Positions 44,663-56,292 of a stretch of 64,000 nt of DNA are shown here, in pieces (the stretch's first letter is position 1; each line of letters opens with the position of its first letter). Source of the stretch: Elephas maximus indicus (lineage: Eukaryota > Chordata > Mammalia > Proboscidea > Elephantidae); assembly GCF_024166365.1 (NCBI RefSeq), contig NC_064838.1, positions 73,052,001-73,116,000 of the forward strand, given 5' to 3'. Made by a program: the position numbers and the translations under genes. The notes under the pieces were generated by a model. The model searched no databases. It worked only from the letters and a program-made list of their open reading frames with translations, and was not told the origin of the DNA.

Positions 44663-44950
44663 CCCTGCTTTCAAGTCTTTTGGGTAGATATATACCTAAT
44701 AGTGCAATGGCGGAGTCATATGGTAATTCTATGTTTAACTTTATGAGGAACCACCAAACTTTTCCACAGCAGCTACACCATTTTACATTCCCACCAACAA
44801 TTGATTAGGGTTCCAATTTTTCCATATCCTTGCCAACACTTCTTATCTTCCATTTTTCTGGTAATAGTTATCCTAGTGAGAGTGAAGTGGTGTTGTGGTT
44901 TTGATTTGCGTTTCCCCAATGATTAATGACGTGTCAAGCATCTTTTTTTC

Positions 44951-45528
44951 CCTTAAGTTAAAATATTTTTTTGTTTATTGTACTTTAGATAAAGATTTAC
45001 AGAGCGAACTAGTTTCTCATTTAACAATTAATACACATACTGTTCTGTGACATTGGTTGCCAACCCCACGACATGTCAGCACTCTCCACTTCTCAATCTT
45101 GGGTTCCGCATTACGAGCTTTCCTGTCCCCTGCTGCCTTCTTGTCCTGGCCCCTGGGGTGGTGTGCCCTGTTAAGTCTCCTTTTGTTTTATGGGCCTGTT
45201 TAATCTTTGGCTGATGGGTGAACCTCAGGAATGATGACTTCATTACTGACCTAAAAGTGTGTCTGGGGGCCATACTCTCGGGGCTTCTCCCGTCTCTGTC
45301 AGGCCAATTAGTCTGGTCTTTTTTTCTGAGTTAGAATTTTGTTTTACATTTTTCTCCAACTCTGTTTGAAACCCTCTGTTGTGACCCTTGTCAGAGCAGT
45401 TGGTGATGGTAGCGGGACACCATCTAGTTGTGCTGGACTCAGTCTGGTGGAGGCTGTGGTAGCTGTGTTCCATTAGTTCTTTGAGCTAATCTTTCCCTTG
45501 TGTCTTTGGTTTCCTTTATTCTCCCTTG
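44951..45528 (-). mobile_element. 5'-truncated L1 3' UTR, reverse, inserted in the old L1
   Basis: Antisense L1 terminus (gataaagatttacagagcga) followed by UTR text gggctgtt-type blocks (tgatgggtgaacctcaggaa, tggtggaggctgtggtagct). Flanking L1 strings tgtcaagcatcttttt and tgttgagcaccatttt may be a diverged target duplication. Confidence 0.85.
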
Positions 45529-46534
45529 TGTTGAGCACCATTTTATGTGCTTATTGACTGTTTGTATGTTCTTTAGAGAAATGTCTGTTCAAATCCTTTG
45601 CCCGTTTTTAAATTTGGTGGTTTGTTTGTTGTTGTTGTAGGGTTTTTTGTTTTGTTTTTGGTTTTCTTAATATTCTGGATACTAAACCCTTATCAGTTAT
45701 ATGGTTCCTAAATATTTTCTTGGATTCTGTAGGTTGTTTCTTAACTTCCTTGATAAAATCTTTTGGAAGTTTTTAAATTTGGAGAACTGGATTTATCTGT
45801 TTTTTCTTTTGTTACTACTGCTTTTGGTGTTGTATCTTAGAATCCATTTTCGGAAACTGGATCCCAAAGCGTGTTTTATTCTTAGCATTTTAAGCTTTTA
45901 GTTCTGACATTTAGATCATTGATCTGTTTTGAGTTAATTTTCATACATGGTGTGAGGTATGGGTCCAATGTCATTCTTTTGCATTGTCTTTCTCAACACC
46001 GTTTATTGAAGACTATTCCCCAATTGAATGCAATTGGCACCTTGTAAAAAAATCAGTTGACTGTGGAAAATTAATTTATTTCTGGACTCCCAATTCTATT
46101 TAATTTTTTTATATCTTTGTCATTATACCAGTACCAAACTGTTTGATTACTGTAGCTTTATACTAGTTTTTGAAATAGAGAAGTTTGAGTCCTCTTACAT
46201 TGTTTTTATTTTTCAGGGTTGCTTTGGCTATTCAGAACCCCTTGCAGTTTCATGTGAATTTGAGGTTTGACTTTTCCATTTCTGCCAAGAAACTGTTGGA
46301 ATTTGTGTAAGGATTGCATGGAATCTGTCGATTGGTTTGAGTAGTACTGACATTTTAACAATATTAAGAACGTGGAATGTGTTTTCATTTATTTAGGTGT
46401 TTAATTTCTTTCAGCAATGTCTTATGGTGTTCAGTTAAGAGTCTTTGTCCTCCCTGGGTAAATTAATTCCTAGGTATTTCATTCTTTTGGATGTTTTTGT
46501 CTGTGAAATAGTTTTCTTTTTTTCCTTGCCTTTT

Positions 46535-48975
46535 TAAAATAATTTTTTTTTGTTGCTGAGAGTATATGCAGCAAAATATATACCAATTCAACACTTTCTG
46601 CGTGTACAATGTAGCGACACTGATTGCATTCTTTGAATTGTGCAACTATTCTCACCCTCCTTTTCTGAGGTAATCCTCCCCCATAAGCATAAACCCTAAG
46701 ACTCCTACAGAATCTTTTGAATCGTGTTGTCAGTTTGATCCCACATAAATAAGTCTTCAAAGAATATAATGCTCAAGGCATTCTTTACTAGTTGAGCTAA
46801 AGTATTGTTTGGTTTTAAGAAGATTTCAGGGGATATTTTTGGTTTTAGGTTTAAAGGTTATCTTAGGGTAGTAATTTCAGAAGTTTGTCCATCCCCCATG
46901 GCTCCACAAAGTCTGGAGTCTCTTAGAATTTTAAGTTGCGTTCTGCATTTTTCCCCCTTTTGATCAGAATTCCTCTGTAGACTCCTTGATCAAAATGTTC
47001 AGTAATGGTAGTCAGGCACCATCCAGTTCTTCTTGTCACCTGGCATATGAGAGAGTTGTTCATGGACGCAATTATCCACACATTCCATTTCCACCTCCTG
47101 TGCCTGACTCTCCTTCTTCTCTTTCTCCTGGCAAATAGTTACCAGTTGTTGTGCCTTGGCTGGCAGATTACAAGCTTTGAAGACGCCAGGCACTACACAG
47201 CAAACAAGGAGGTAGAACAAAAGCACTAAACACAGTATTAGGGCAGTTAACTTGGATGTCCCATGAAACCATGACCCTAAACTTCTGAACCAAGGAACCA
47301 AATCCCAGGAGGTATTTGGCTGTACAGAAGCAGCCTTAGCAGCTGTTCTCTTTTTGTTGTTGTTTTGTTGTTTTTGTAAACATATCTGTTGCACAACTTT
47401 TGCCAGTTCAGCTTTTTACAAGTGTGCACCTTAATGGACAGCAGTTTCATTAATTGGCTGTGTAACCTTGACTTGAACGAATATAATTTTTCTATCACCG
47501 TAACCCAAACCTCAGTTCCTTATAAGCAGAAACCCTCTTTTTTTCCCCTGCTTCCTACCCCAGTAGCCACTGAGAAACTTTGGTCTCTATACATTTGCCT
47601 TTTCTTATCTTTTTCTATGAGCGAGGTCATACAATATTTATCTTTTTATGATCGACTTGTTTCACTCAGCGTAATGTCTTTAAGCTCCATCCATATTAAA
47701 GCATGTATCCAGACTTCATTTCTCTTACTGACTGAATGGTATTTCATTGTATGTATGCTCCACATTTTTGTTTATACATTCGTCTGTTGATGGGCATTTA
47801 GGTTGTTTTGACTGTTCTAAATAGTGCTGCAATAAACATTGGTGTACAAGTCTCTCTTTGAGTCTCTGTTTTCAGGTCTTTGTGGTATATGCCTGGGAGT
47901 GGAATTGCTGGGTTATCTGATAGTGTTTTTAGTGTTTTGAGGAACTGCTACACTGTTTTCCACAGTGGTCGTACCATTTTGCATTCCACCAGCAATGAAT
48001 AATGGCTCCAATTTCCCCACATCCTCACCCTGTCCATATTTGTTACTTTCTGGTTTTTTTTTTTTTTTTTTTTTAAGCCAACCAAAACAAACAAAAACTC
48101 TTTGCCATCGAGTCGATTCCAGCTCATTGCAGCCCTATAGGACGAAATGAGAACTATCTCATAGGGTTTCCAAGGAGCAATTGGTGGATTCGAACCACTG
48201 ACATTTTGGTTAGCAGCTGAGCTCTTAACCATTGTGCCACCAGCCTGGTGGAAGTGAAATGCACCCTTACTGTGGGTTTGATTTGCATCTCTTGATAACT
48301 AATGATGTTGAGTATCTTTTCATGTGTTTGTTGGCCATTTGAATGTCTTTTTTGGTAAAATGTCTATTCAAGTCCTTTGCCCATGTTTTGATGGGGTTAT
48401 TTGTCTTTTTATTGTTAGGTTGTTGAGACTTTATATGTATTTTGGGTTTTAGATTCTTCTCAAATATATGGCTTGCGAAAATATTCTCCCAGTCGGTAGC
48501 TTGCCTTTTCACATTTTGGTAAAGTGTTTTGATGAACAGAAATCTTTAATTTTTATGAGGTCCCATTTATCTATTTTACCTTTTGCTGTTTGTGCTTTTG
48601 TTATTGTATAGATAATCCATTGTTCAAAACTAGGCCTGACAGCATTGCCTCTGCATTTTCTTCTAACAATGTTAATGGCTTTAGTTTTCACATTTAGGTT
48701 CTTACTCCATTTTGTATTTGTTTTTGTATATGGTGTGAGGCATGGATCCTGTTTCACTTTTCTGCATATGGAAATAAAATTTTCCTAACACCATTTATAG
48801 AGGAGACTTTTCTTTCCATATCGAATGGAACTTAGTTAGCACCCTTATCAAAAATCAGTTGATCACAGATGTGTGAATTTATTTCTGGACTCTCAGTTCT
48901 ATCCCATTGATTTGTGTGTCTGCTGTTACACTAGTATCAGACTTTTTTGATTGCTGTAGCTGTATAGTATGTTTT
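46535..48975 (-). mobile_element. Second reverse L1 (3' UTR and ORF2 end), carrying a SINE
   Basis: Starts with an antisense A-tail and 3' UTR (ttgctgagagtatatgcagc; agattacaagctttgaagac), then the ORF2 C-terminal region (cgtctgttgatgggcattta) and upstream ORF2 until about 48975. The SINE at 48073-48243 is inserted within. The 5' truncation joins directly to hAT-like sequence. Confidence 0.85.
48073..48243 (-). mobile_element. AfroSINE, reverse strand
   Basis: A poly-T run is at the left (48052-48075); the tail (tttgccatcgagtcgattcc) and head (cttaaccattgtgccaccag) are complete. It lies inside the reverse L1 at 46535-48975. Confidence 0.93.
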
Positions 48976-49270
48976 CTGTTGGTCAAGTTTTGATGTCCTG
49001 TCAAAGAAGAATGTCCACAATTATCTTAAAAGGCTGTTTTGTGTGAGTAGAGATTTTCTGCATGTTCTTGAATGAAGACAGTTTATTTCAACACATTAAA
49101 TGAAGAAATGGCTATGAGAGACCAACTTTTTTCTTTTAATTCAGACACTAAAGAGTTTTATAAAAATGTGAAACTGTGCTACTCTTTTCACAAAATTCTT
49201 TTGAAGATAATTATTTTCATAGAAAATTTATTTCTGTTAATAGGTAAATGATATTTTATTATGAAATGAA
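48976..49270 (+). pseudogene. hAT-transposase-like relic, 3' piece
   Basis: The text gtcaagttttgatgtcctgt, then caaagaagaatgtccacaat, gagtagagattttctgcatg and cactaaagagttttataaaa continues the hAT-like C-terminal coding region that stops at 40640. A block of about 40 bp is deleted (after tatcttaaaaggctg). About 100 bp between the two pieces is also missing. No open frame survives. Confidence 0.55.
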
Positions 49271-50097
49271 TTTTAAAATAGTTTTTAAAATTTTTTAGTT
49301 TTAATTTGGAATACAGTAAACATTAGTGGATACAACCCACATGAGCAAACTTCTCTGAGGACCTCAGTAATCTATACATGTGGAAGGGTCCTCTTAACAA
49401 CAATTTTTAAACCAGATAGTCTCTTAAGAGTTGTCCCTCAGATATTGTTGAACGTCTGTTCGTTGTTAGGCTAGTCTGCCATAGATTAGGCGATTGAATT
49501 GGGCCTTTCATTTAAGACTTGAATATACTTTTAATGTATAAAATATATGACAGAATTTAATTTGATGGTTACATTTTGACTTCATATAGCTAAAGAAAGT
49601 GTTACCTGCAGATCAAATGAGTGGATAATTATATTCGGGAGAAAAAGAAAAGAATTTCAGAAAATGATGAATAAAAAATACTGAACTGTGAACTGCAAGT
49701 AATTGTGGAACAAGCATTGTCTTAAACTTTTGGCATCAAGTGGATTCTGACTCACAGCGACCCGAAGCATCATCTAAATGGGAATCTTAATTAGACAAAC
49801 AAGATTAGATTTAGTAAACACCTTAAATGAAAGAGATTGCAAAGTATAAGAGAGGGTACAATAGGAGTATTTTAATTACTGATAACACTACAGATTTACC
49901 CAACCATAAAGAAATAGAAATAACAGTTTATTTGTTTCTGTGAACTAACTCTGTGTATGAGTAAATTGTTGGTAGGTACTATGAAAGTTAATTGTGGGGA
50001 ACATTGATGAGAACCTTTCTGAAGGTAATTTACAGAAGAAACTTCACAGATTTTCTTCTTTATCTGTATAAAATTAATCAGGATTGAGTTCTACCTC
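49271..50097. other. Unassigned DNA with one SINE-tail scrap
   Basis: A fragment tttggcatcaagtggattct, then gactcacagcgaccc at about 49726-49765 is an antisense AfroSINE tail. Otherwise no repeat or gene is recognised. Confidence 0.45.
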
Positions 50098-50280
50098 TGG
50101 GGGCAAAGATGGCTGACTAGGTAGAAGCTACCTTGGATCCCTCTTGCAACAAAGTCTCAGAAAAACAAATGAATCGATCACATACATGCCAGCCTACGAA
50201 CCCTGACCATCAAACACAGATCTAAAGAGTTGACCTGAGTGACAGAGACTGAGAACGAACAACCACGGGGAAGCAACGAC

Positions 50281-50690
50281 TGATTTCGGAGCCTGGAGCC
50301 AGCGTCCCAGTCAGAAAACCTTGGCGCCGGGCTTTAGACTAGGTGCAGGGGAGCTGAGCACAGCATCCTGAGACGGCACAAACATGGGACGCAGCCCTAG
50401 CCCCCAGAAGTGACCTCGGGGGAAGCCCAGCCAGTACACGCAGGCAGTGCAGCCACACGGCTTACAGGAGGAGAAGTCACCAGGAGGCAGGGCCTGATTT
50501 TGGAGCCTGGAGTGTGGCGTCCCAGCTGGAGAACCTTGGCGCTGGGCTTTGTACTGGGAGTGGAGGAACTGAGACAAGGCTCCTGAGACAGCACAAGCAC
50601 AGGACGCGGGCCTGACACTTGGGGACAGTCTCAACCCAGCCAGCATACACAGTCAACACGCCCGTTGGGAATCTCAGATAAAGCAGTTAT
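50281..50690 (+). repeat. Two direct repeats of about 214 bp in the L1 5' UTR
   Basis: Unit 1 starts tgatttcggagcctggag at 50281 and unit 2 tgattttggagcctggag at 50495. Matching blocks follow in order (ccttggcgccgggctt and ccttggcgctgggctt; cctgagacggcacaaac and cctgagacagcacaagc). The arrangement resembles the promoter monomers known from rodent L1, which are of similar length. Whether they drive transcription here is not known. Confidence 0.75.
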
Positions 50691-51708
50691 CCGAAGCAAG
50701 ATAAGTAACTTTGTTTATATTCTGGGCTACTACTCTCTCCTCCTATTTATCTGATCCCTCCCCTCCCCTTCCCAGGTGGCTTCATTAACATTGAAATTTC
50801 CTGAACTGAAGAGTGAAGTGCTCTGCTGTTTTTCTTTCTTTCTTTCTTTTTTTGTCTTTTCCTAACCCATTCTCCTGGCCTGAGAGAAGCAGCTACAAAA
50901 AACCCAGGGACTAAAAATCCTTCCCTAATTGGACTAAAAATACAGAACCAGCTCCAGCCAAGCATATGAGATCCACTGTCTTGGGCTCTCATCCCTGCAG
51001 GCAACAAGGTGGCTATTATAATGCAAAGGCAATTCTGATAGGGATCTGACTATAATTGTTTTCGCTGATTACTGGAAGGACAAATTTCCCAGGTCTGACA
51101 TCTCTGCATATTCAACAGAGCCCTCACTGACCCACAACTGGGAACTGAGGGTTGAAGCTCCCCGCCTAGAACACCTAGCCTCCTGCCTTAGGGGTCCAAG
51201 AATGTTGACCCCTACCAATCTGTAGAGGTACTTGCATTGAGGGCCTAAGGTACAGCTGCAGAGCCCACCCACCAAAGTGCTTTAGGAAAAGAGACACACC
51301 TACCTCACTGGCACTTGGAGGAAGCCTGTCAAGCATCCTGCCCCCCCCGGAGTGTGACCCTCTGCTGCTACTGGAATCTGGTGCACACAATTATCACCAC
51401 TACTCCTCTAGGTGGATAGGTGACAGTCTGCACCACACACTTGATGAGCTAAAATCAGATTGTGCTCAAAAATAGTGAATGGACTCTTAGGCTTATATAT
51501 CTGGTAGCCCAAACCAGCTGGAAATAGGACATAAGTGATTCAAGGGGTACAATAATCGAGACAGCGCAATTTAGTAACCCATCTACGTATATTGAAAGAA
51601 AACAAAACAAGATAAGACTCAGTGAGCAAATACACAATAAATCATTACAATATCTTATAGATAGCTCGGTGACAGCAGTCGATACCGAACCACATAAAGA
51701 AGCAGACC

Positions 51709-52675
51709 ATGATTGCTTCTACAGCTACCCAAACTAAAGAATCAAAATCTTTCCCAAATGAAGATACAATCCTGGAATTGCCACATGCAGAATATAAAAA
51801 ACTAATTTTTACAGAATGCTTCAAAACATCAGGGATGACCTCAGAAATCAAATAAGGCAATCTACACAAAAAGCCAAAGAACACACTGATAAAGCAGTGG
51901 AAGAACTCAAAAAGATGATTCAAGAACATAGGAAAAAATTAATAAGCTGCAAGAATCCATAGACAGACAGCATTCAGAAATCCAAAAGATTAAGAGTAAA
52001 ATTACAGAATTAGACAACTCAATAGGAAGTCAGAGGAGCAGACTCGAGCAATTGGAATGCAGGGTGGGAACTCTGGAGGACCAGGGAATTGATACCAATA
52101 TAGCTGGAAAAAAATCAGATAAAAGAATTAAAAAAAATGAAGAAACCCTAAGAATCATGTGGGACTCTGTCAAGAACAATAACTTGCATGTGATTGGAGT
52201 CCCAGAACAGGAAGGGATAACAGAAAACACAGAGAAAATAGATCTGTTGGCAGAAAACTTCCCTGACATCATGAAAGACAAAAGGATATCTATCCAAGAT
52301 GCTCATCGAACCCCATTTAAGATTAATCCAAAAAGAAACTCACCAAGACATATTATCATCAAACTTGCCAAAACCAAAGATAAAGAGAAAATTTTAAAAG
52401 CAGCCAGGGAGAAAAGAAAGGTCTCCTACAAAGGAGAATCAAGTTCAGACTACTCAGCAGAAACCATGCAGTCAAGAAGGCAATGGGATGACATATATAG
52501 CGCACTAAAGGAGAAAAACTGCCAGCCGAGGATCATATATCCAGCAAAACTCTCTCTCAAATATGAAGACGAAATTAAAACATTTACAAATAAACACAAG
52601 CTTAGAGAATTTGCAAAACCCAAACCAAAGCTACAAGAAATACTAAAGGAAATTGTTTGGTCAGAAAATCAATAA
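51709..52675 (+). pseudogene. L1 ORF1 (RNA-binding protein), N-terminal half frameshifted
   Basis: The likely start is the ATG at 51709; 967 bp to the stop at 52675 equals about 322 codons, normal for L1 ORF1p. The N-terminal part, rich in Lys/Glu and Gln as expected for the coiled coil, is broken by frameshifts near 51820 and stops near 51960. The last 207 codons (52052-52675) are open and contain RRM and C-terminal domain text such as HVIGVPEQEGITENTE, KDKEKILKAAREKRKVSYKG and SLKYEDEIKTF. ORF1p normally coats L1 RNA as a trimer; this copy is damaged. Confidence 0.93.
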
Positions 52676-53098
52676 TATCAGATACCAGCACAACACAAGG
52701 TCACAGACCAGAGCATCCTGATATCAACTCAAATAGGGAAATCCCAAAAACAAATTAAGATTAATTTTAAAAAGAAAAAAACGCTCAAAACAGGGAATCA
52801 TTGAAGTCAATATATAAAAGATCACAATAATCAAAAAGAGGGACTAAATACAGGTGGCATAGAACTGCCATATGGAGAGGGAAACAAGGCGATAGAGGAC
52901 AATAGAAGTTGGGTTTTTACTTAGAAAAATAGGGGTAAATATTAAGGTAACCACAAAGAGATATAACAACTCCATAACTCAAAATAAAAACCAAGAAAAA
53001 CGTAACAACTCAGCAAACATAAATTCAAACTACTATGAAAATGAGGAACACACAATTTACAAAGAAAAACGTCTCAGCACAAAAAAGTAAGTGGAAGA

Positions 53099-53890
53099 AT
53101 GAAATTGTTAACAACACACACAAAAACGCATCAAAATGACAGCACTAAATACTTATCTATAATTACGCTGAATGTAAATGGACTAAATGTACCAATAAAG
53201 AGACAGAGAGTCTCAGACTGGATAAAGAAACATGATCTGTCTATATGCTGCCTACAAGAGACACACCTTAGACTTAGAGACACAAACAAACTAAAACTCA
53301 AAGGATGGAAAAAAAATATATCAAGCAAACAACAATCAAAAAAGAGCAGGAGTAGCAATATTAATTTCTGACAAAATAGACTTTAAAGATAAATCCACCA
53401 CAAAGGATAAAGAAGGACAGTACGTAATGATTGAAGGGACAATAGACCAGCAAGATGTAACCATATTAACCATTTATGCACCCAATGACCGGGCTGCAAG
53501 ATACATAAAACAAACTTTAACAGAACTGGAAAAATGAGATAGACACGTCCACAATTATAGTAGGAGACTTCAACACATCACTTTCGGAGAAGGACAGGAC
53601 ATCCAGTAAGAAGCTCAGTAGAGACACAGAAGACCTAATTGCTGCAGTCAACCAACTTGACCTCATTGACTTACACAGAACACTTCACCCAACTGCTGCA
53701 AAGTATACTTTTTTTTCTAGCGCACATGGAACATTCTCCAGAATAGACCACATACTAGGTCATAAAACAAACCTTTGCAGAATCCAAAACATCGAAATAT
53801 TAGAAAGCAACTTCTCAGACCATAAGGCCATAAAAGTGGAAATCAAAACAGAAAAATCAGGGAAAACAAATCAAATACTTGCAAACTGAA
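53099..53890 (+). pseudogene. L1 ORF2 endonuclease domain, frameshifted
   Basis: The first 90 codons are open: TLNVNGLNVPIKRQRVSDW, then CCLQETHL with the catalytic Glu, before an A-run frameshift near 53310. Later motifs recur in other frames: GDFNTS near 53565 (catalytic Asp/Asn) and SDHKA near 53815. These are the APE-type endonuclease landmarks. The reverse transcriptase that should follow is deleted. Confidence 0.92.
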
Positions 53891-53921
53891 CAATACCCTG
53901 CTGAAAAAAGACTGGGTTAAA

Positions 53922-55303
53922 ATGTCTATTCTACCAAAAGCCATCTATACATACAATGTACTTCCGATCCAAATTCCAATGTCATTTTTGAAGATGATAG
54001 AGAAACAAATCACCAACTTCATATGGAAGGGAAAGAAGCCTCGGATAAGCAAAGCATTACTGAAAAAGAACAAAGTGGGAGGCCTCACGCTACCTGATTT
54101 CAGAACCTATTATACAGCCACAGTAGTAAAAACAGCCTGGTATTGGTACAACAGGCACATAGTCAGTGGAACAGAATTGAGAACCCAAATATAAATCCAA
54201 CCACATATGAGCACCTGATATTTGACAAAGGCCCAGTGTCAGTTAATTGGAGAAAAGATAGTCTTTTTAACAAATGGTGCTGGCATAACTGGATATCCAT
54301 TTGCAAAAAAATGAAACAAGACCCATACCTCACACCAAGCACAAAAACTAACTCCAAGTGGATCAAAGACCTACACATAAAGACTAAAACGATAAAGATC
54401 ATGGAAGAAAAACTAGGGACAACCTTAGGAGCCCTAATACAAGGCATAAACAGAATACAAAACATTACCAAAAATGACGAAGAGAAACCAGATAACTGGG
54501 AGCTCCTAAAAATCAAACACCTATGCTCATCTAAAGACTTCACCAAAAGAGTAAAAAGACCACCTACAGACTGGGAAAGAATTTTCAGCTATGACATCTC
54601 CGACCAGCGCCTGATCTCTAAAATCTACATGATTCTGTCAAAACTCAACCACAAAAAGACAAACAACCCAATCAAGAAGTGGGCAAAGGAAATGAACACA
54701 CACTTCACTAAAGAAGATATTCAGGCAGCTAACAGACACATGAGAAAATGTTCTCGATCATTAGCCATTAGAGAAATGCAGATTAAAACCATGATGAGAT
54801 TCCATCTCACTCCAACAAGGCTGGCATTAATCCAAAAAACACAAAATAATAAATGTTGGAGAGGCTGTGGAGAGATTGGAACTCTTATACACTACTGGTG
54901 GGAATGTAAAATGGTACAACCACTTTGGAAATCTATCTGGCGATATCTTAAACAGTTAGAAATAGAACTACCATACAACCCAGAAATCCCACTCCTTGGA
55001 ATATACCCTAGAGAAACAAGAGCCTTCACACAAACAGATATATGCACACCCATGCTTATTGCAGCTCTATTTACAATAGCAAAAAGCTGGAAGCAACCAA
55101 GGTGTCCATCAACGGATGAATGGGTAAATAAATTCTGGTATATTCACACAATGGAATACTATGCTTCAATAAAGAACAGTGATGAATCTGTGAAACATTT
55201 CATAGCATGGAGGAACCTGGAAGGCATTATGCTGAGCAAAATCAGTCAGAGGCAAAAGGACAAATATTGTATAAGACCACCATTATCAGATCTTGAGAAA
55301 TAG
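53922..55303 (+). pseudogene. L1 ORF2 C-terminal region
   Basis: The C-terminal third of ORF2p is preserved in two overlapping frames (53922-54194 and 54143-55303), so one frameshift lies near 54150. Signatures are [32 protein letters not shown], the cysteine motif C-X3-C-X7-H-X4-C (CWRGCGEIGTLIHYWWEC), WYIHTMEYYASIKN and FIAWRNLEGIMLS near the end. The 386-codon frame is the longest in the window and is L1, not a host gene. Confidence 0.95.
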
Positions 55304-56292
55304 TATAAACTGAGAAGAACACGTACTTTTGTGTTTACAACGGGGGGGAGAGAGGGAGAGGGTTTTTTACTGATTAATTGGTAGATAAGAACTGCTTTAG
55401 GTGAAGGGAAGGACAACACTCAATACATGGAAGGTCAGCCCAATTGGACTGGACCAAAAGCAAAGAAGTTTCCAGGATAAAATGAATGCTTCAGAGGTCA
55501 GCGGAGCAAGGGCGGGGGGTTGGGAACCATGCTCTAAGGGGACTTCTAAGTCAATTGGCAAAATAATTCTATTATGAAAACATTCTGCCTTCCATTTTGA
55601 AGTGTAGCGTCTGTGGTCTTAAATGCTAACAAGCGGCCATCTAAGATGCATCAATCGGTCTCAACCCACCAGGATCGAAAGAGAATGAAGAACACCAAGG
55701 TCACACGATAAGTATGAGCCCAAGAGACAGAAAGGGCCACATGAACCAGAGACTTACATCATCCTGAGAGCAGAAGAACTAGATGGTGTCCAGCCACAAC
55801 TGATGACTGCCCTGACAGGGAGCACAACAGAGAACCCCTGAGGGAGCAGGAGAACAGTGGGATGCAGACCCCAAATTCTTATAAAAAGACCAGACTTAAC
55901 TGTCTGAGTGAGACTAGAAGAATCCCGGCGGTCATCCTCCCGAAACCTTCTTTTGGCCCAGGACAGGAATCATTTCCGAGGATAACTCATCGGACATGGA
56001 AGGGACTGGACAATGGGTTGGAGAGAGATTCTGATGAAGAGTGAGCTACTTGTTTCAGGTGGACACTTCAGACTGTGTTGGCGTCTCCTGTCTGGAGGGG
56101 AGATGGGAGGGTGGAGAGGGTTACAAGCTGGCAAAATTGTCATGAAATTAGAGACTGGAAGGAGGGAGCAGGCTGACTCATTGGGGGAGAGTAAGTGGAA
56201 GTATGGAGTAAGGTGTGTATAATCTTATATATGACAGACTGACTTGACTTGTAAACTTTCACTTAAAGCACAATAAAAATTATGTAAAAAAA
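55304..56292 (+). mobile_element. L1 3' UTR with polypurine tract
   Basis: About 980 bp of UTR containing a G-rich polypurine run at 55338-55360 (cgggggggagagagggagag) and ending cacaataaaaattatgtaaa. The same UTR is found antisense at 21700-22800. The terminal AATAAA precedes the A-tail. Confidence 0.9.

Larger units (their letters stand above)
40648..46530 (-). mobile_element. Old L1, reverse, carrying three later insertions
   Basis: Antisense L1 3' UTR/ORF2 text starts at taaagtatgtataacaaaac. It is interrupted by an RTE (41119-44128), an LTR (44175-44662) and a younger L1 tail (44951-45528), and continues to about 46530. Each resumed segment picks up the L1 at the expected place, for example ataatgctccagtgaacatt after the RTE. 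This L1 lies inside the split hAT relic. Confidence 0.85.
50098..56292 (+). mobile_element. Forward L1 with 5' UTR, ORF1, deleted ORF2 and 3' UTR
   Basis: In order: 5' UTR (50098-51708) starting gggggcaaagatggctgact, ORF1 (51709-52675), inter-ORF spacer (52676-53098), ORF2 endonuclease (53099-53890), an internal deletion, ORF2 C-terminus (53922-55303), 3' UTR (55304-56280) and poly-A (56283-56293). The element is 6.2 kb; with the missing ORF2 part it would be about 7.8 kb. It cannot be autonomous. I could not find a target duplication. Confidence 0.92.

Noticed and set aside
52052-52675. 207-codon open frame as an intact small protein gene
   Set aside because: It is the RRM and C-terminal part of L1 ORF1; the upstream coiled-coil part in the same element is frameshifted.
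54143-55303. 386-codon open frame as a host gene
   Set aside because: It is the C-terminal region of L1 ORF2, with the L1 cysteine motif and the WYIHTMEYY segment, followed by an L1 3' UTR and poly-A.
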